Shown here: in pieces, positions 1 through 6,924 of the stretch | Position numbering within the stretch: position 1 is the first letter of the stretch | Layout: the number at the start of each line of letters is the position of its first letter | Origin: an uncultured Lacibacter sp. | Lineage (GTDB): Bacteria > Bacteroidota > Bacteroidia > Chitinophagales > Chitinophagaceae | Assembly (NCBI RefSeq): GCF_946479605.1 | Contig: NZ_CAMLGT010000127.1 | Span: 1-10,599, forward strand | DNA length: 10,599 bases | Reading direction: 5' to 3' | Notes under the pieces: model-generated | Database searches by the model: none | What the model was told of the DNA's origin: nothing | What the model saw: the letters and a program-made list of their open reading frames with translations, nothing else | Translations under genes and position numbers: made by a program

Positions 1-177
1 CATCCTTTGCAAACATTGCTGGTGAGTGTTGATGATGCAGAAAAAGAGTTGAACAATTTAACCGTACTTGCAAAACGCTTTCCTAAATGCCAGCTTATTG
101 TCAATCACAAAGATTTTGTTTTACCGAAAGCCGATGATGATTGGTCTGCTTATAACTTTAATCCTTATGTTGATTAA
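1..177 (+). CDS. 3' end of an unidentified protein (partial)
   Basis: The frame is open from the window's first base to a TAA at 175-177 and gives 58 residues, starting HPLQTLLVSVDD and ending YNFNPYVD. The fragment is soluble-looking and mixed-charge. It has an alternating hydrophobic stretch (QTLLVSV), a helix-like segment (AEKELNNLTVLAKRF) and a second strand (QLIVNH), which suggests the end of an alpha/beta fold. There is no membrane segment and no T9SS tail. I do not recognise the family. The coding call rests on the uninterrupted frame, a natural-looking composition and the perfect hairpin that begins directly after the stop codon. The start lies outside the window. Confidence 0.7.
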   Translation, partial: HPLQTLLVSVDDAEKELNNLTVLAKRFPKCQLIVNHKDFVLPKADDDWSAYNFNPYVD

Positions 178-211
178 ATGAATAACTCCCGCCAAGGCGG
201 GAGTTATTCAT
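178..211. terminator. Perfect 34-base palindrome, probable bidirectional terminator between convergent genes
   Basis: The arm ATGAATAACTCCCGCC (178-193) is followed by AA and then by its exact reverse complement (196-211). In RNA this gives about 15 paired bases with a GC-rich top and a minimal loop. It starts one base after the TAA of the + strand gene (175-177), and its last base is also the last base of the stop codon of the minus-strand ORF at 211-333. No clear T-tract follows on either side, so this is not a textbook intrinsic terminator, but the position between two convergent stop codons strongly suggests that role. A protein-binding palindrome is the alternative. Confidence 0.7.
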
Positions 212-333
212 CAGAAGATCAGGTAAGGATTATCAAATGAATCATCGTCCTTTTTATTGATCTTTTGGATTATCCGTTTCATCTTGTTTTTCAATTTTTG
301 CATAAACGCTAAAAGCATGTTTCCTTTTTTCAT
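211..333 (-). CDS. Small basic protein, 40 aa, unknown function (candidate)
   Basis: Read on the minus strand, ATG (333-331) opens a 40-residue frame starting MKKGNMLLAFMQKLKNKM and ending FDNPYLIF, with TGA at 213-211. It is lysine-rich and helix-like in the first 28 residues, followed by an acidic patch (KKDDDSFD) and a hydrophobic C-terminus. An in-frame stop (348-346) lies just upstream, so this ATG is the first available start. No ribosome-binding site is evident, as is usual in Bacteroidota. Support comes from position: the stop abuts the perfect palindrome at 178-211, and the ORF lies downstream of the groEL hairpin. I do not recognise a family. It could be a real small protein, a groEL-operon tail gene or a chance ORF. 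Confidence 0.4.
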   Translation of the reverse strand: MKKGNMLLAFMQKLKNKMKRIIQKINKKDDDSFDNPYLIF

Positions 334-369
334 GTCGCATGTTTTTAATCGTGATGAATCATTGAAATG

Positions 370-399
370 CAAAGTCCCCCGTTTTACCAGAGGACTTTG
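370..399 (-). terminator. Hairpin downstream of groEL
   Basis: CAAAGTCC (370-377) pairs perfectly with GGACTTTG (392-399) around a 14-base loop. It lies about 84 bases past the groEL stop. On the minus strand it is not followed by a T-tract; on the + strand a weak TTTGT follows. It is probably the end or processing point of the groESL transcript. Termination efficiency cannot be judged from sequence. Confidence 0.45.
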
Positions 400-455
400 T
401 TTGTATGTTCAAGCTGTTACTATTCGTTGGAGTGATTGTGCTAAAAGTATTTTCT

Positions 456-481
456 ACTTTCAACTTTTCACTTTCAACTTT
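456..481. repeat. Tandem direct repeat of ACTTTCAACTTT next to the groEL stop
   Basis: Two identical 12-base copies, ACTTTCAACTTT, lie at 456-467 and 470-481, separated by TC. They end two bases before the groEL stop codon (complement at 483-485). Each copy contains the sub-word ACTTT/AACTTT twice. The tract is therefore low-complexity and sits at the edge of the coding region. Confidence 0.7.
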
Positions 482-482
482 C

Positions 483-2123
483 TTAGTAACCACCCATGCC
501 GCCCATATCAGGAGCACCATGAGCATGACCAGCTTCTTCTTTCTTCGGCTTATCAGCAATTACCGCTTCTGTTGTTAACAACATACCTGCAATTGAAGCT
601 GCATTTTCCAAAGCAACACGGCTAACCTTTGTAGGATCAATTACACCAGCCTTAAACATGTTTTCATATGTTTCAGTACGTGCATTGAAACCAAAGTCGC
701 CTTTTCCTTCTTTAATTCGTTGTACCACGATTGAACCATCAATGCCTGCGTTCGCAGTTAATGTGCGGATTGGTTCTTCCAATGCACGACGGATGATTTG
801 CATACCGGTTTGTTCGTCTTCAATTTGTCCACGAACTTTTGCTTCCAATGCATCCAATGCACGGATGTAAGCAACACCACCACCTGGCACGATACCTTCT
901 TCAACCGCAGCACGGGTTGCATGCAATGCATCATCAACACGGTCTTTCTTTTCCTTCATTTCAACTTCAGTAGCAGCGCCGATGTACAATACAGCAACAC
1001 CACCTGCTAACTTCGCCAAACGCTCTTGTAATTTTTCTTTATCGTAGTCAGAAGTTGTGTTTTCAACTTGTGCTTTGATCTGATTCACACGTGCAGTGAT
1101 ATCGGTTTTCTTTCCTTTACCACCAACGATTGTTGTGTTGTCTTTATCGATGGTTACAGAAGAAGCTTGACCTAAGTAAGTCAAATCAGCATTCTCCAGT
1201 TTGTAACCTTGCTCTTCGCTGATAACTGTACCTGCAGTGAGGATCGCAATATCAGTCAACATTTCTTTTCTGCGATCACCAAAGCCTGGAGCTTTTACAG
1301 CAGCCACTTTCAATGTACCACGGAGTTTGTTTACTACCAATGTTGCCAATGCTTCACCTTCCAGATCTTCAGAGATGATCAATAAAGGACGACCGCTTTG
1401 CGCCACTTTCTCCAGAATGTGGAGGATATCTTTCATTGCAGAGATCTTCTTATCGTAGATAAGGATGTATGGGTTCTGCAATTCAGCTTCCATTTTTTCG
1501 CTGTTGGTAACGAAGTATGGAGAAATATAACCACGATCGAACTGCATACCTTCTACCACATCAACAGTGGTATCGGTACCTTTTGCTTCTTCAACAGTAA
1601 TTACACCTTCTTTACCAACTTTTACAAATGCTTCTGCAATCAGTTTCCCGATTGTTTCATCGTTGTTAGCAGAAATAGTAGCAACCTGCTGAATTTTTTT
1701 GCTGTCGTTACCTACAGTTTGTGATTGCGTTTTCAAGTTTGCAACAACAAGGCTAACTGCTTTGTCGATACCACGTTTCAGATCCATTGGGTTTGCACCG
1801 GCAGCCACCATTTTCAAACCTTCAGCAATAATTGCCTGAGCCAATACAGTTGCAGTAGTAGTACCATCACCAGCAATGTCTGCAGTTTTAGAAGCTACTT
1901 CTTTCACCATCTGCGCACCCATGTTTTCAATGGGATCTTCCAGTTCAATTTCTTTTGCTACAGTAACACCATCTTTTGTTACAGCTGGTGCACCAAATTT
2001 CTTTTCAATTACCACGTTGCGGCCTTTAGGACCGAGGGTAACTTTTACAGCGTTGGCCAATACGTCAACACCTTTTTTCATTTTATTTCTTCCTTCAATA
2101 TCAAAGAAGATTTGCTTTGCCAT
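483..2123 (-). CDS. groEL: Chaperonin GroEL (Hsp60)
   Basis: This is the 60 kDa chaperonin, an ATP-driven double-ring cage in the cytoplasm that folds non-native proteins together with GroES. At 546 residues it is full length and can be followed along the whole family. The N-terminal equatorial region has [13 protein letters not shown] (27-39) and the phosphate-binding loop GDGTTT (85-90). The apical region follows. The catalytic aspartate for ATP hydrolysis is in [16 protein letters not shown] (395-410), falling at Asp398, the same number as in E. coli. GGGVAY lies at 414-419. The C-terminal tail ends in a short GGMGGY preceded by a His-containing segment (GHAHGAPD), shorter than the GGM repeats of proteobacterial GroEL. 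The start MAKQIFFD is the usual one. It is the second gene of the operon, 131 bases after groES. No frameshift or missing residue was seen. Confidence 0.99.
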   Translation of the reverse strand: MAKQIFFDIEGRNKMKKGVDVLANAVKVTLGPKGRNVVIEKKFGAPAVTKDGVTVAKEIELEDPIENMGAQMVKEVASKTADIAGDGTTTATVLAQAIIAEGLKMVAAGANPMDLKRGIDKAVSLVVANLKTQSQTVGNDSKKIQQVATISANNDETIGKLIAEAFVKVGKEGVITVEEAKGTDTTVDVVEGMQFDRGYISPYFVTNSEKMEAELQNPYILIYDKKISAMKDILHILEKVAQSGRPLLIISEDLEGEALATLVVNKLRGTLKVAAVKAPGFGDRRKEMLTDIAILTAGTVISEEQGYKLENADLTYLGQASSVTIDKDNTTIVGGKGKKTDITARVNQIKAQVENTTSDYDKEKLQERLAKLAGGVAVLYIGAATEVEMKEKKDRVDDALHATRAAVEEGIVPGGGVAYIRALDALEAKVRGQIEDEQTGMQIIRRALEEPIRTLTANAGIDGSIVVQRIKEGKGDFGFNARTETYENMFKAGVIDPTKVSRVALENAASIAGMLLTTEAVIADKPKKEEAGHAHGAPDMGGMGGY

Positions 2124-2254
2124 CTTTATTAAGTTTTAAGTTTTTTGTTCTTAATTTTTTGTTACCAGCGTTGGTAACAATTTTCAACAACTGTTGCGTC
2201 GCACTCTTGTACAGTTTTTCTGTATTCGGCTTTTGCTCACAGCTCGCAGCTGTT
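2124..2254 (-). other. groES-groEL spacer with nested inverted repeats and word repeats
   Basis: The 131 bases between the two chaperonin genes hold no convincing ORF. Directly after the groES stop, ACAGCT (2239-2244) and AGCTGT (2248-2253) form a 6-bp stem with a 3-base loop. AACTGT (2189-2194) and ACAGTT (2211-2216) enclose a small inner palindrome, TGCG-T-CGCA (2195-2203). Just ahead of groEL lies an AT-rich tract in which TTAAGTTT-like words recur (2128-2160). The spacer may shape processing or the relative levels of GroES and GroEL, but no promoter with a good TAnnTTTG match was found in it. Confidence 0.55.
2159..2180 (-). promoter_or_regulatory. Hairpin in the groEL leader (possible attenuator or processing site)
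   Basis: TTGTTACCA (2159-2167) pairs perfectly with TGGTAACAA (2172-2180) around the loop GCGT, a 9-bp stem 36 bases before the groEL start. On the minus strand it is followed by A-rich sequence, not Ts, so it does not look like a terminator in the operon's direction. On the + strand TTTT follows. RNA processing or stabilisation of the groEL message is a plausible role, by inference. Confidence 0.5.
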
Positions 2255-2536
2255 TTATACAATTGCTAAAATGTCGCTTTCACGCATGATGAGCAGATCT
2301 GCACCATCAATAGAAATTTCAGTACCGGCATACTTACCGTAAAGAACCGTATCGCCAACTTTCACAGTTACGGGTTCATCTTTTTTACCGGGACCGGCAG
2401 CTACTACAGTACCACGTTGTGGTTTTTCTTTTGCAGTGTCGGGGATGATGATACCGCCAGCTGTTTTTTCTTCAGCAGGAGCAGGCTTCACAATTACCCT
2501 GTCATGTAAAGGGGTAACACTTACCTTCTTAGCCAT
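2255..2536 (-). CDS. groES: Co-chaperonin GroES (Hsp10)
   Basis: This is the 10 kDa lid of the GroEL cage, a heptameric ring that caps the chamber in the cytoplasm. At 93 residues it has the normal length. The N-terminus holds the family signature [11 protein letters not shown] (8-18). The mobile loop that contacts GroEL follows, with [21 protein letters not shown] (about 22-42) and its hydrophobic GGIIIP. The core includes VVAAGPGK (44-51), [17 protein letters not shown] (58-74) and the closing [13 protein letters not shown]. The start [14 protein letters not shown] is well placed. It is the first gene of the operon, ahead of groEL. The upstream region has no CIRCE operator, so HrcA-type control is not supported here. 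Confidence 0.99.
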   Translation of the reverse strand: MAKKVSVTPLHDRVIVKPAPAEEKTAGGIIIPDTAKEKPQRGTVVAAGPGKKDEPVTVKVGDTVLYGKYAGTEISIDGADLLIMRESDILAIV

Positions 2537-2592
2537 AATTATTCTTTTTTGGTTTTTTAATGAAAATTAATTCACCCGTTTTGGCGGGCATG

Positions 2593-2600
2593 CGAAGGTA
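2593..2600 (-). promoter_or_regulatory. Putative -7 element of the groESL promoter
   Basis: On the minus strand TACCTTCG matches the Bacteroidota -7 consensus TAnnTTTG at all but one fixed base. It lies 57 bases before the groES start. No convincing -33 TTTG is present at the expected distance. A leader of about 50 bases would result. It is the best candidate in the 2537-2715 stretch, in which I saw nothing else. Confidence 0.4.
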
Positions 2601-2715
2601 AGCGAATACAGTGCCGTGCCGTCAGAATGTGCAAAATTTTCAGGAATGCATTGAAACCGGGCTAAACCAGCGGAAAACTGGCAGTTTGGAAAAGACAAAT
2701 TTGCATGCAGTATGC

Positions 2716-2752
2716 CTAAAAAGAAAAGGGCCTGCTTAAAAAGTCAGGCCCC
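2716..2752 (-). terminator. Intrinsic terminator of the large T9SS-sorted protein gene
   Basis: On the minus strand a GC-rich stem (CAGGCCC at 2734-2728 pairing with GGGCCTG at 2751-2745, 10-base loop) is followed directly by TTTTCTTTTT. It begins 9 bases after the gene's stop codon (2761-2763). Stem, loop and T-tract are all present, so this is a textbook factor-independent terminator. It separates the gene from groESL downstream. Confidence 0.85.
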
Positions 2753-2760
2753 TTCTGGGT

Positions 2761-5700
2761 TTAATGTTTAATCAATTTAAAACTTTGTGTCTTGCTTCCG
2801 GCATCTATCCGCAGTATATAAACCCCATCCGGAATATTTTTTTCGTTCAGCGGCAGTTGCTGGTTACCGTCTGTTCTGCCCAGGTTCCAGCTTTGTAATA
2901 GCTGACCATTGTTTGCAAACAAAGTAGCCCTTACTGGCTGCCTTGATTCGTTCTTAATGCTTAAAGGAATGGAACTGATAACCGGGTTTTGCAGCAGTTT
3001 TACAAAATTTTCCTGGCGTTGCTGGTCACGAACTGATGTAACATTTGCTTCAGCAAGGAAGAAAAGACCAGGCCCGTAAACAGTAGCTGTAAACAGGTAT
3101 CCCGTGCCATAGTTTGTAGCCATGGTATTATACACGTTTGTATTTCCACTGTTTGCCCCGCCAATTGTGGCAGCGGTTGTGCCTGCAATCCGTACCAGGT
3201 TAGGATCTTTTCCCCCCAGTTCGGCAGTGGTAAAATAAAGCCCCACCAAATAACTGCTGTTTTGTGGCGTACCTGCAAAATCAAACAGGATAACCTTTTG
3301 TGAACGTGGCCCTGCAAAAAAGGTTTGCCAGGTGTTTCCAGCTGCCTCAACCCTTGAGGTTACACAAGCGAAATTGCCCGAAGCTGAAGAAAGGCTACTG
3401 ATAATATCAAAACCGTTATAGAAGTAATAAGTTCCTGCATTTGATACATATTCCGTTTTACCAGGATTAACAACTGCTGAAACAGGATTGCCTGAAAACG
3501 CACCAAAAGTTGCTTTTAATCTTACATCGGCAATACGGGCAGCAGGCATTGAACAACCAGTTCCCGCACCAGGATCGGAATATGTTACTGCTTTAATTCC
3601 AGTACCAAGAGGTGCTGAGGAGCCTTCAACCTCATCGTTCAGCAGGTCAGATGTGGCTGATCCATTGTCGAAACAGAAAGTAACAGCTATGTTTGAAACA
3701 CCATCCCAATAAAACGGAGTGGTAAAATTAAACACATTCTCTCCCACAACAGTTGTATAATTACTATTGTAAACCTGTGTTGGCACAGCCGAAACAAATC
3801 CTGTTGAGAGATTTGTTGCACTTGTATTTGCCAGGCTGATCGTAAATCCGTTAAATGGCTGCGTACTGCCCTTTGAAGTAACATTAAAACGAATTGATGA
3901 AATATATCCTGCGCCAGTAAGACCCGCAGTGGCCAGTTCAGACAACGTGTACAGGTACTGAATACGGAACCTTTGCGTATTACTTCTGAAAGGTGATTGT
4001 GTTGAAAGACTCTCCTGGCTTTCGCCCAAACTGAAGTTACCGCTGTAAGTAGTTGCAACCGGTGCTGCATCATTATCATAAATGCTGAAAGTAAACGATT
4101 GGCTGCTTGGCGCTGCCAGTGCGTTTGTACTTCCGCTTACTGTATAAGACAATGTAAACGATTCTGTATTTTCCACTTCGCCATCATTATATACACGAAT
4201 AGTAATTGGCTGTAATGCAGTTGAGCCATTAGGGAATGTAAGTGCACTGGAAGGTGTAGTGAAATTGCCGTTCGTTGTAAAATCATAATCAACTCCCTGT
4301 ACCGCTGTACCGCCGCTTACATTCAGTGTAACTGCAGCATCTCCTGCAGGAGCCTGGTCAATACGCATATTGATTGTATAGTCCTTATAATTGCGGCAAA
4401 CATTTCCGGTAGCACTTGTTGCTTCCTGTGCAGAACTATAAGTATAAGTAGAAGCGAAACGGATATACGGAACAGATGACGGCATTGATGCAGTCCACAA
4501 TCCACGGCCGTGCGTTGCAGCTAATATTGTTCCATCGGTTTGGCGGTATTGCAGCATGTTGGTTTTTACAACCGGGAATGTACCGTTCGGCACCCACACT
4601 GTAGAACTGCCATTAATATCATTGGTTTCATAGATACCCATATCAGTTGCAATGATGGCTTTGTCATTATCCTCGGGATAGAACATAGCCCAACGCACAG
4701 GAATATCCGGAAGGTCGCCGGTGATATTTGTCCATGCTGATGCGCCTCCGCCTGTTGTTGTAACAAACACATGCGGCACACCGTAATTGGAAAAAGTAGC
4801 AATCAGGTTATTATCATTTGTTCCTGTATTAATACTGGAAATGGTTGCACTGGTGGTTGGCATATTTGAACCTGTGATATTGGATACCACAGGGTTCGAT
4901 AAATGTGCATTATCAACCCGAACCACTCTGCCCCCGGAAGAACCAAAGTACACCCGGTTATTTGTAAAGGGTGATACTTTTAAACTGGTAACGGATGATC
5001 CTGTTGCTGTAGCAATTGATACTGTACTGAACGTGGATCCTGTTTGCGGATTTTCCCAACGCACATAAGTACCGGCATTACCACTTGTGTACATCCGATT
5101 ATTGATATCATCATAATCAGTAGGATTAATAAACTGCCCGATTGAAGATGAGTAGTTTACTGAAGACCAGCTTGCTCCACCATTAACACTTCTGCGGTAC
5201 TGACTTCTTGTTGTTGATCCGTATTGATACTGCGGTTCGTTTTCATCAATGTGAACAAAACCACCATCGCCACCAAGCACCTCAACACTTCCGGTAAGTC
5301 CAGCAGCATTTAATTGATGTGTACCGTTGTCTTGTGTTCCTCCAAGAAAATAATTGACACTTGTTGGATGAATGGCACAGGAATAAAACTGTTTGATGCG
5401 CAGACCCACATTTCTGTCAACATAGCTTGCTCCATTATCGGTAGAAAGGAAGATGCCGCCATCTGTTGCCACCATTACCTGCGAGCCATTCCATACAACT
5501 GCATGATGATCGGCATGAACATAATTTAATGCAGTACCTACCCACCGTGTGATCTGAGTCCAGGTAGCACCACCATCAATCGATCTGTAAAAATTTAAAC
5601 CACCAGCTACAACAATATCAGGATTTGAAGGATCAGCACCAATAGCCAAGTCAAACCAGCCTTGTCCTGCGTTGATAGTTGGCTCTGAACCTGATCCCGG

Positions 5701-6807
5701 AGGCGATGTAATGGTTGCCGACCAGTTTAAGCCACCATCTGTTGATTTGTATATCTGCGGTGTGCGGTCGTTTGCATCAGAGGGTAACACATACAATGTA
5801 TTTCCCGTAACAGATAACTCACAGTTGTATTGAAAGTTTGCAAATGGAGTAATAGGCGACATCCAGCTATCAGAGGTAACTGTTGCAGGATTATCCGCAA
5901 AGAAATAGCCGGATTGATTTACTGCACTTCCACCTGCCCCCATTGTTACATGAATGCGCCCGGTGCTGCTGATTCTTAAATCGGTGATCCGTGTGCCATT
6001 ACCAGGAGTTGTTGGAGTGATGTTGGTCCAGGTAGCGCCTCCATCGGTAGAGCGTTGAAGTCCCCGCCCGTTACCTGCAGTGCCCACATACACGTTACCA
6101 GCCGCATCGCACACTATTTTGGATGCATTCCAAAAGCTTGTTGTACTTGGTAAAAGATTCCATGTAGCTCCGTTGTTTGTGCTTTTCCAAACGCCGCCGC
6201 CACGCACTGCATCTATGTTACCATTACGTTCACCAGTAGCAAAATACATGATGTTGGTATTTACAGGATCCTGGCAAATACTTGCTACAGCAAGGTTTCC
6301 AAGGAAATCACTTACCAAGGTCCAGGTTGCAGGCGATGCTGTGATATCGGTTGTTTTCCATACACCACCACTTACACTACCAACCCAAACTGTTTTTTTA
6401 GTAGCATCGGAAAGATCAACATGTATTGCACGCATACGACCCGATGTAACAGCATTATTTGCAGGGCCACGTGTATTTCCATTGCTTGGACCAACAACAT
6501 CAGTACTGGGGCCACGTTCCACCCAGTTCAATGCAGATATTCTTGCAATTCTTCCTGCACGGCGGTCTTGTACAAGTTTTTCGTATGCGTTTACCAACCT
6601 GTTACGTGGCACATAACCCAATTTAGGATCACGTGTCATTTCATATTCCATCATCAACGATTCGTAAGCGCCATCCTCTCCTTCTGTTTCTCCTGACTCT
6701 TCTTCTTCAACAGGAGCATCAACAATTTTGTCTTTGTGTATATTGTTACAACTGGTAATGAGGGTAATGCAATAGAGAAATGCAAAAACAGTCAGTAATT
6801 TTTTCAT
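2761..6807 (-). CDS. Large secreted Asp-box propeller / Calx-beta protein with T9SS C-terminal sorting domain
   Basis: This 1348-residue protein is exported and probably held on the cell surface. Residues 1-20 form a lipoprotein-type signal (MKKLLTVFAF...LITSC, lipobox cysteine 20), followed by an acidic linker (34-49). Residues 94-150 carry NWVERGP and GSVSGGVWKTTD, typical of the start of sortilin/BNR-like propellers. Asp-box motifs (S-x-D/N-x-G-x-x-W) recur at 208-216, 252-260, 354-362, 408-416, 454-462 and 539-547. The propeller region runs to about 775 (ATHGRGLW). A Calx-beta-like domain spans about 780-912, with GTAVQGVDYDF (833-843) and DGEVENTESFTL (875-886). Two further beta-rich modules (about 918-1102 and 1105-1255) resemble segments seen in other Bacteroidota surface proteins. 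Residues about 1268-1348 are a type A T9SS sorting domain (LQNPV, NNGQLL, IPDGVYILRI, ending KLIKH). Asp-box propellers occur in sialidases, GH74 enzymes and sortilins, but no catalytic residues could be assigned, so binding, adhesion or enzyme activity remains open. Monocistronic, with its own terminator. Confidence 0.93.
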   Translation of the reverse strand: MKKLLTVFAFLYCITLITSCNNIHKDKIVDAPVEEEESGETEGEDGAYESLMMEYEMTRDPKLGYVPRNRLVNAYEKLVQDRRAGRIARISALNWVERGPSTDVVGPSNGNTRGPANNAVTSGRMRAIHVDLSDATKKTVWVGSVSGGVWKTTDITASPATWTLVSDFLGNLAVASICQDPVNTNIMYFATGERNGNIDAVRGGGVWKSTNNGATWNLLPSTTSFWNASKIVCDAAGNVYVGTAGNGRGLQRSTDGGATWTNITPTTPGNGTRITDLRISSTGRIHVTMGAGGSAVNQSGYFFADNPATVTSDSWMSPITPFANFQYNCELSVTGNTLYVLPSDANDRTPQIYKSTDGGLNWSATITSPPGSGSEPTINAGQGWFDLAIGADPSNPDIVVAGGLNFYRSIDGGATWTQITRWVGTALNYVHADHHAVVWNGSQVMVATDGGIFLSTDNGASYVDRNVGLRIKQFYSCAIHPTSVNYFLGGTQDNGTHQLNAAGLTGSVEVLGGDGGFVHIDENEPQYQYGSTTRSQYRRSVNGGASWSSVNYSSSIGQFINPTDYDDINNRMYTSGNAGTYVRWENPQTGSTFSTVSIATATGSSVTSLKVSPFTNNRVYFGSSGGRVVRVDNAHLSNPVVSNITGSNMPTTSATISSINTGTNDNNLIATFSNYGVPHVFVTTTGGGASAWTNITGDLPDIPVRWAMFYPEDNDKAIIATDMGIYETNDINGSSTVWVPNGTFPVVKTNMLQYRQTDGTILAATHGRGLWTASMPSSVPYIRFASTYTYSSAQEATSATGNVCRNYKDYTINMRIDQAPAGDAAVTLNVSGGTAVQGVDYDFTTNGNFTTPSSALTFPNGSTALQPITIRVYNDGEVENTESFTLSYTVSGSTNALAAPSSQSFTFSIYDNDAAPVATTYSGNFSLGESQESLSTQSPFRSNTQRFRIQYLYTLSELATAGLTGAGYISSIRFNVTSKGSTQPFNGFTISLANTSATNLSTGFVSAVPTQVYNSNYTTVVGENVFNFTTPFYWDGVSNIAVTFCFDNGSATSDLLNDEVEGSSAPLGTGIKAVTYSDPGAGTGCSMPAARIADVRLKATFGAFSGNPVSAVVNPGKTEYVSNAGTYYFYNGFDIISSLSSASGNFACVTSRVEAAGNTWQTFFAGPRSQKVILFDFAGTPQNSSYLVGLYFTTAELGGKDPNLVRIAGTTAATIGGANSGNTNVYNTMATNYGTGYLFTATVYGPGLFFLAEANVTSVRDQQRQENFVKLLQNPVISSIPLSIKNESRQPVRATLFANNGQLLQSWNLGRTDGNQQLPLNEKNIPDGVYILRIDAGSKTQSFKLIKH

Positions 6808-6868
6808 GCTTCTTTTGGTTTGGTGCTGATGGATTTTGATACCGATATATTCAAAAATCCATAAATAT

Positions 6869-6876
6869 CAAATATA
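6869..6876 (-). promoter_or_regulatory. -7 element of the promoter for the large T9SS-sorted protein gene
   Basis: On the minus strand TATATTTG is an exact match to the Bacteroidota -7 consensus TAnnTTTG, 61 bases before the ATG at 6807. It faces away from the nusB promoter, and the two -7 elements are only 15 bases apart, so the -33 regions must overlap. No clear -33 TTTG was found at the usual spacing. Confidence 0.55.
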
Positions 6877-6891
6877 AGGGAAACCATTGCT

Positions 6892-6899
6892 TATCTTTG
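6892..6899 (+). promoter_or_regulatory. -7 element of the nusB promoter
   Basis: TATCTTTG exactly matches TAnnTTTG and is followed by CAGCCGATTAAA. The nusB ATG is at 6925, so the leader would be about 20 bases, the short spacing typical of this phylum. It is divergent to the promoter at 6869-6876. Confidence 0.7.
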
Positions 6900-6924
6900 C
6901 AGCCGATTAAAAGTTCTTTCCAAC

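Noticed and set aside
252..340. Alternative minus-strand frame in the small-ORF region (28 residues, MRHEKRKHAFSV...)
   Set aside because: It is shorter, ends away from the palindrome and overlaps the better-placed 40-residue frame.
359..559. Minus-strand 66-residue ORF with a hydrophobic segment overlapping the groEL 3' end
   Set aside because: Its first half is groEL's Gly/Met/Ala-rich tail read out of frame, which naturally gives hydrophobic residues, and its second half is the repeat tract and spacer. No promoter or conserved feature supports it.
257..625. 122-residue + strand ORF running from the spacer into groEL
   Set aside because: It is antisense to the groEL 3' end, has a Phe/Cys/His-rich random composition, and lies across the groEL hairpin.
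2189..2216. Possible CIRCE operator (HrcA site) near groESL because GAGTGC is present on the minus strand
   Set aside because: The required partner TTAGCACTC with a 9-base spacer is missing, and the site lies between groES and groEL, not upstream of groES.
6080..6616. 178-residue + strand ORF inside the large T9SS-sorted gene
   Set aside because: It is an antisense shadow of the propeller region; the minus-strand frame carries ordered Asp-box motifs throughout.
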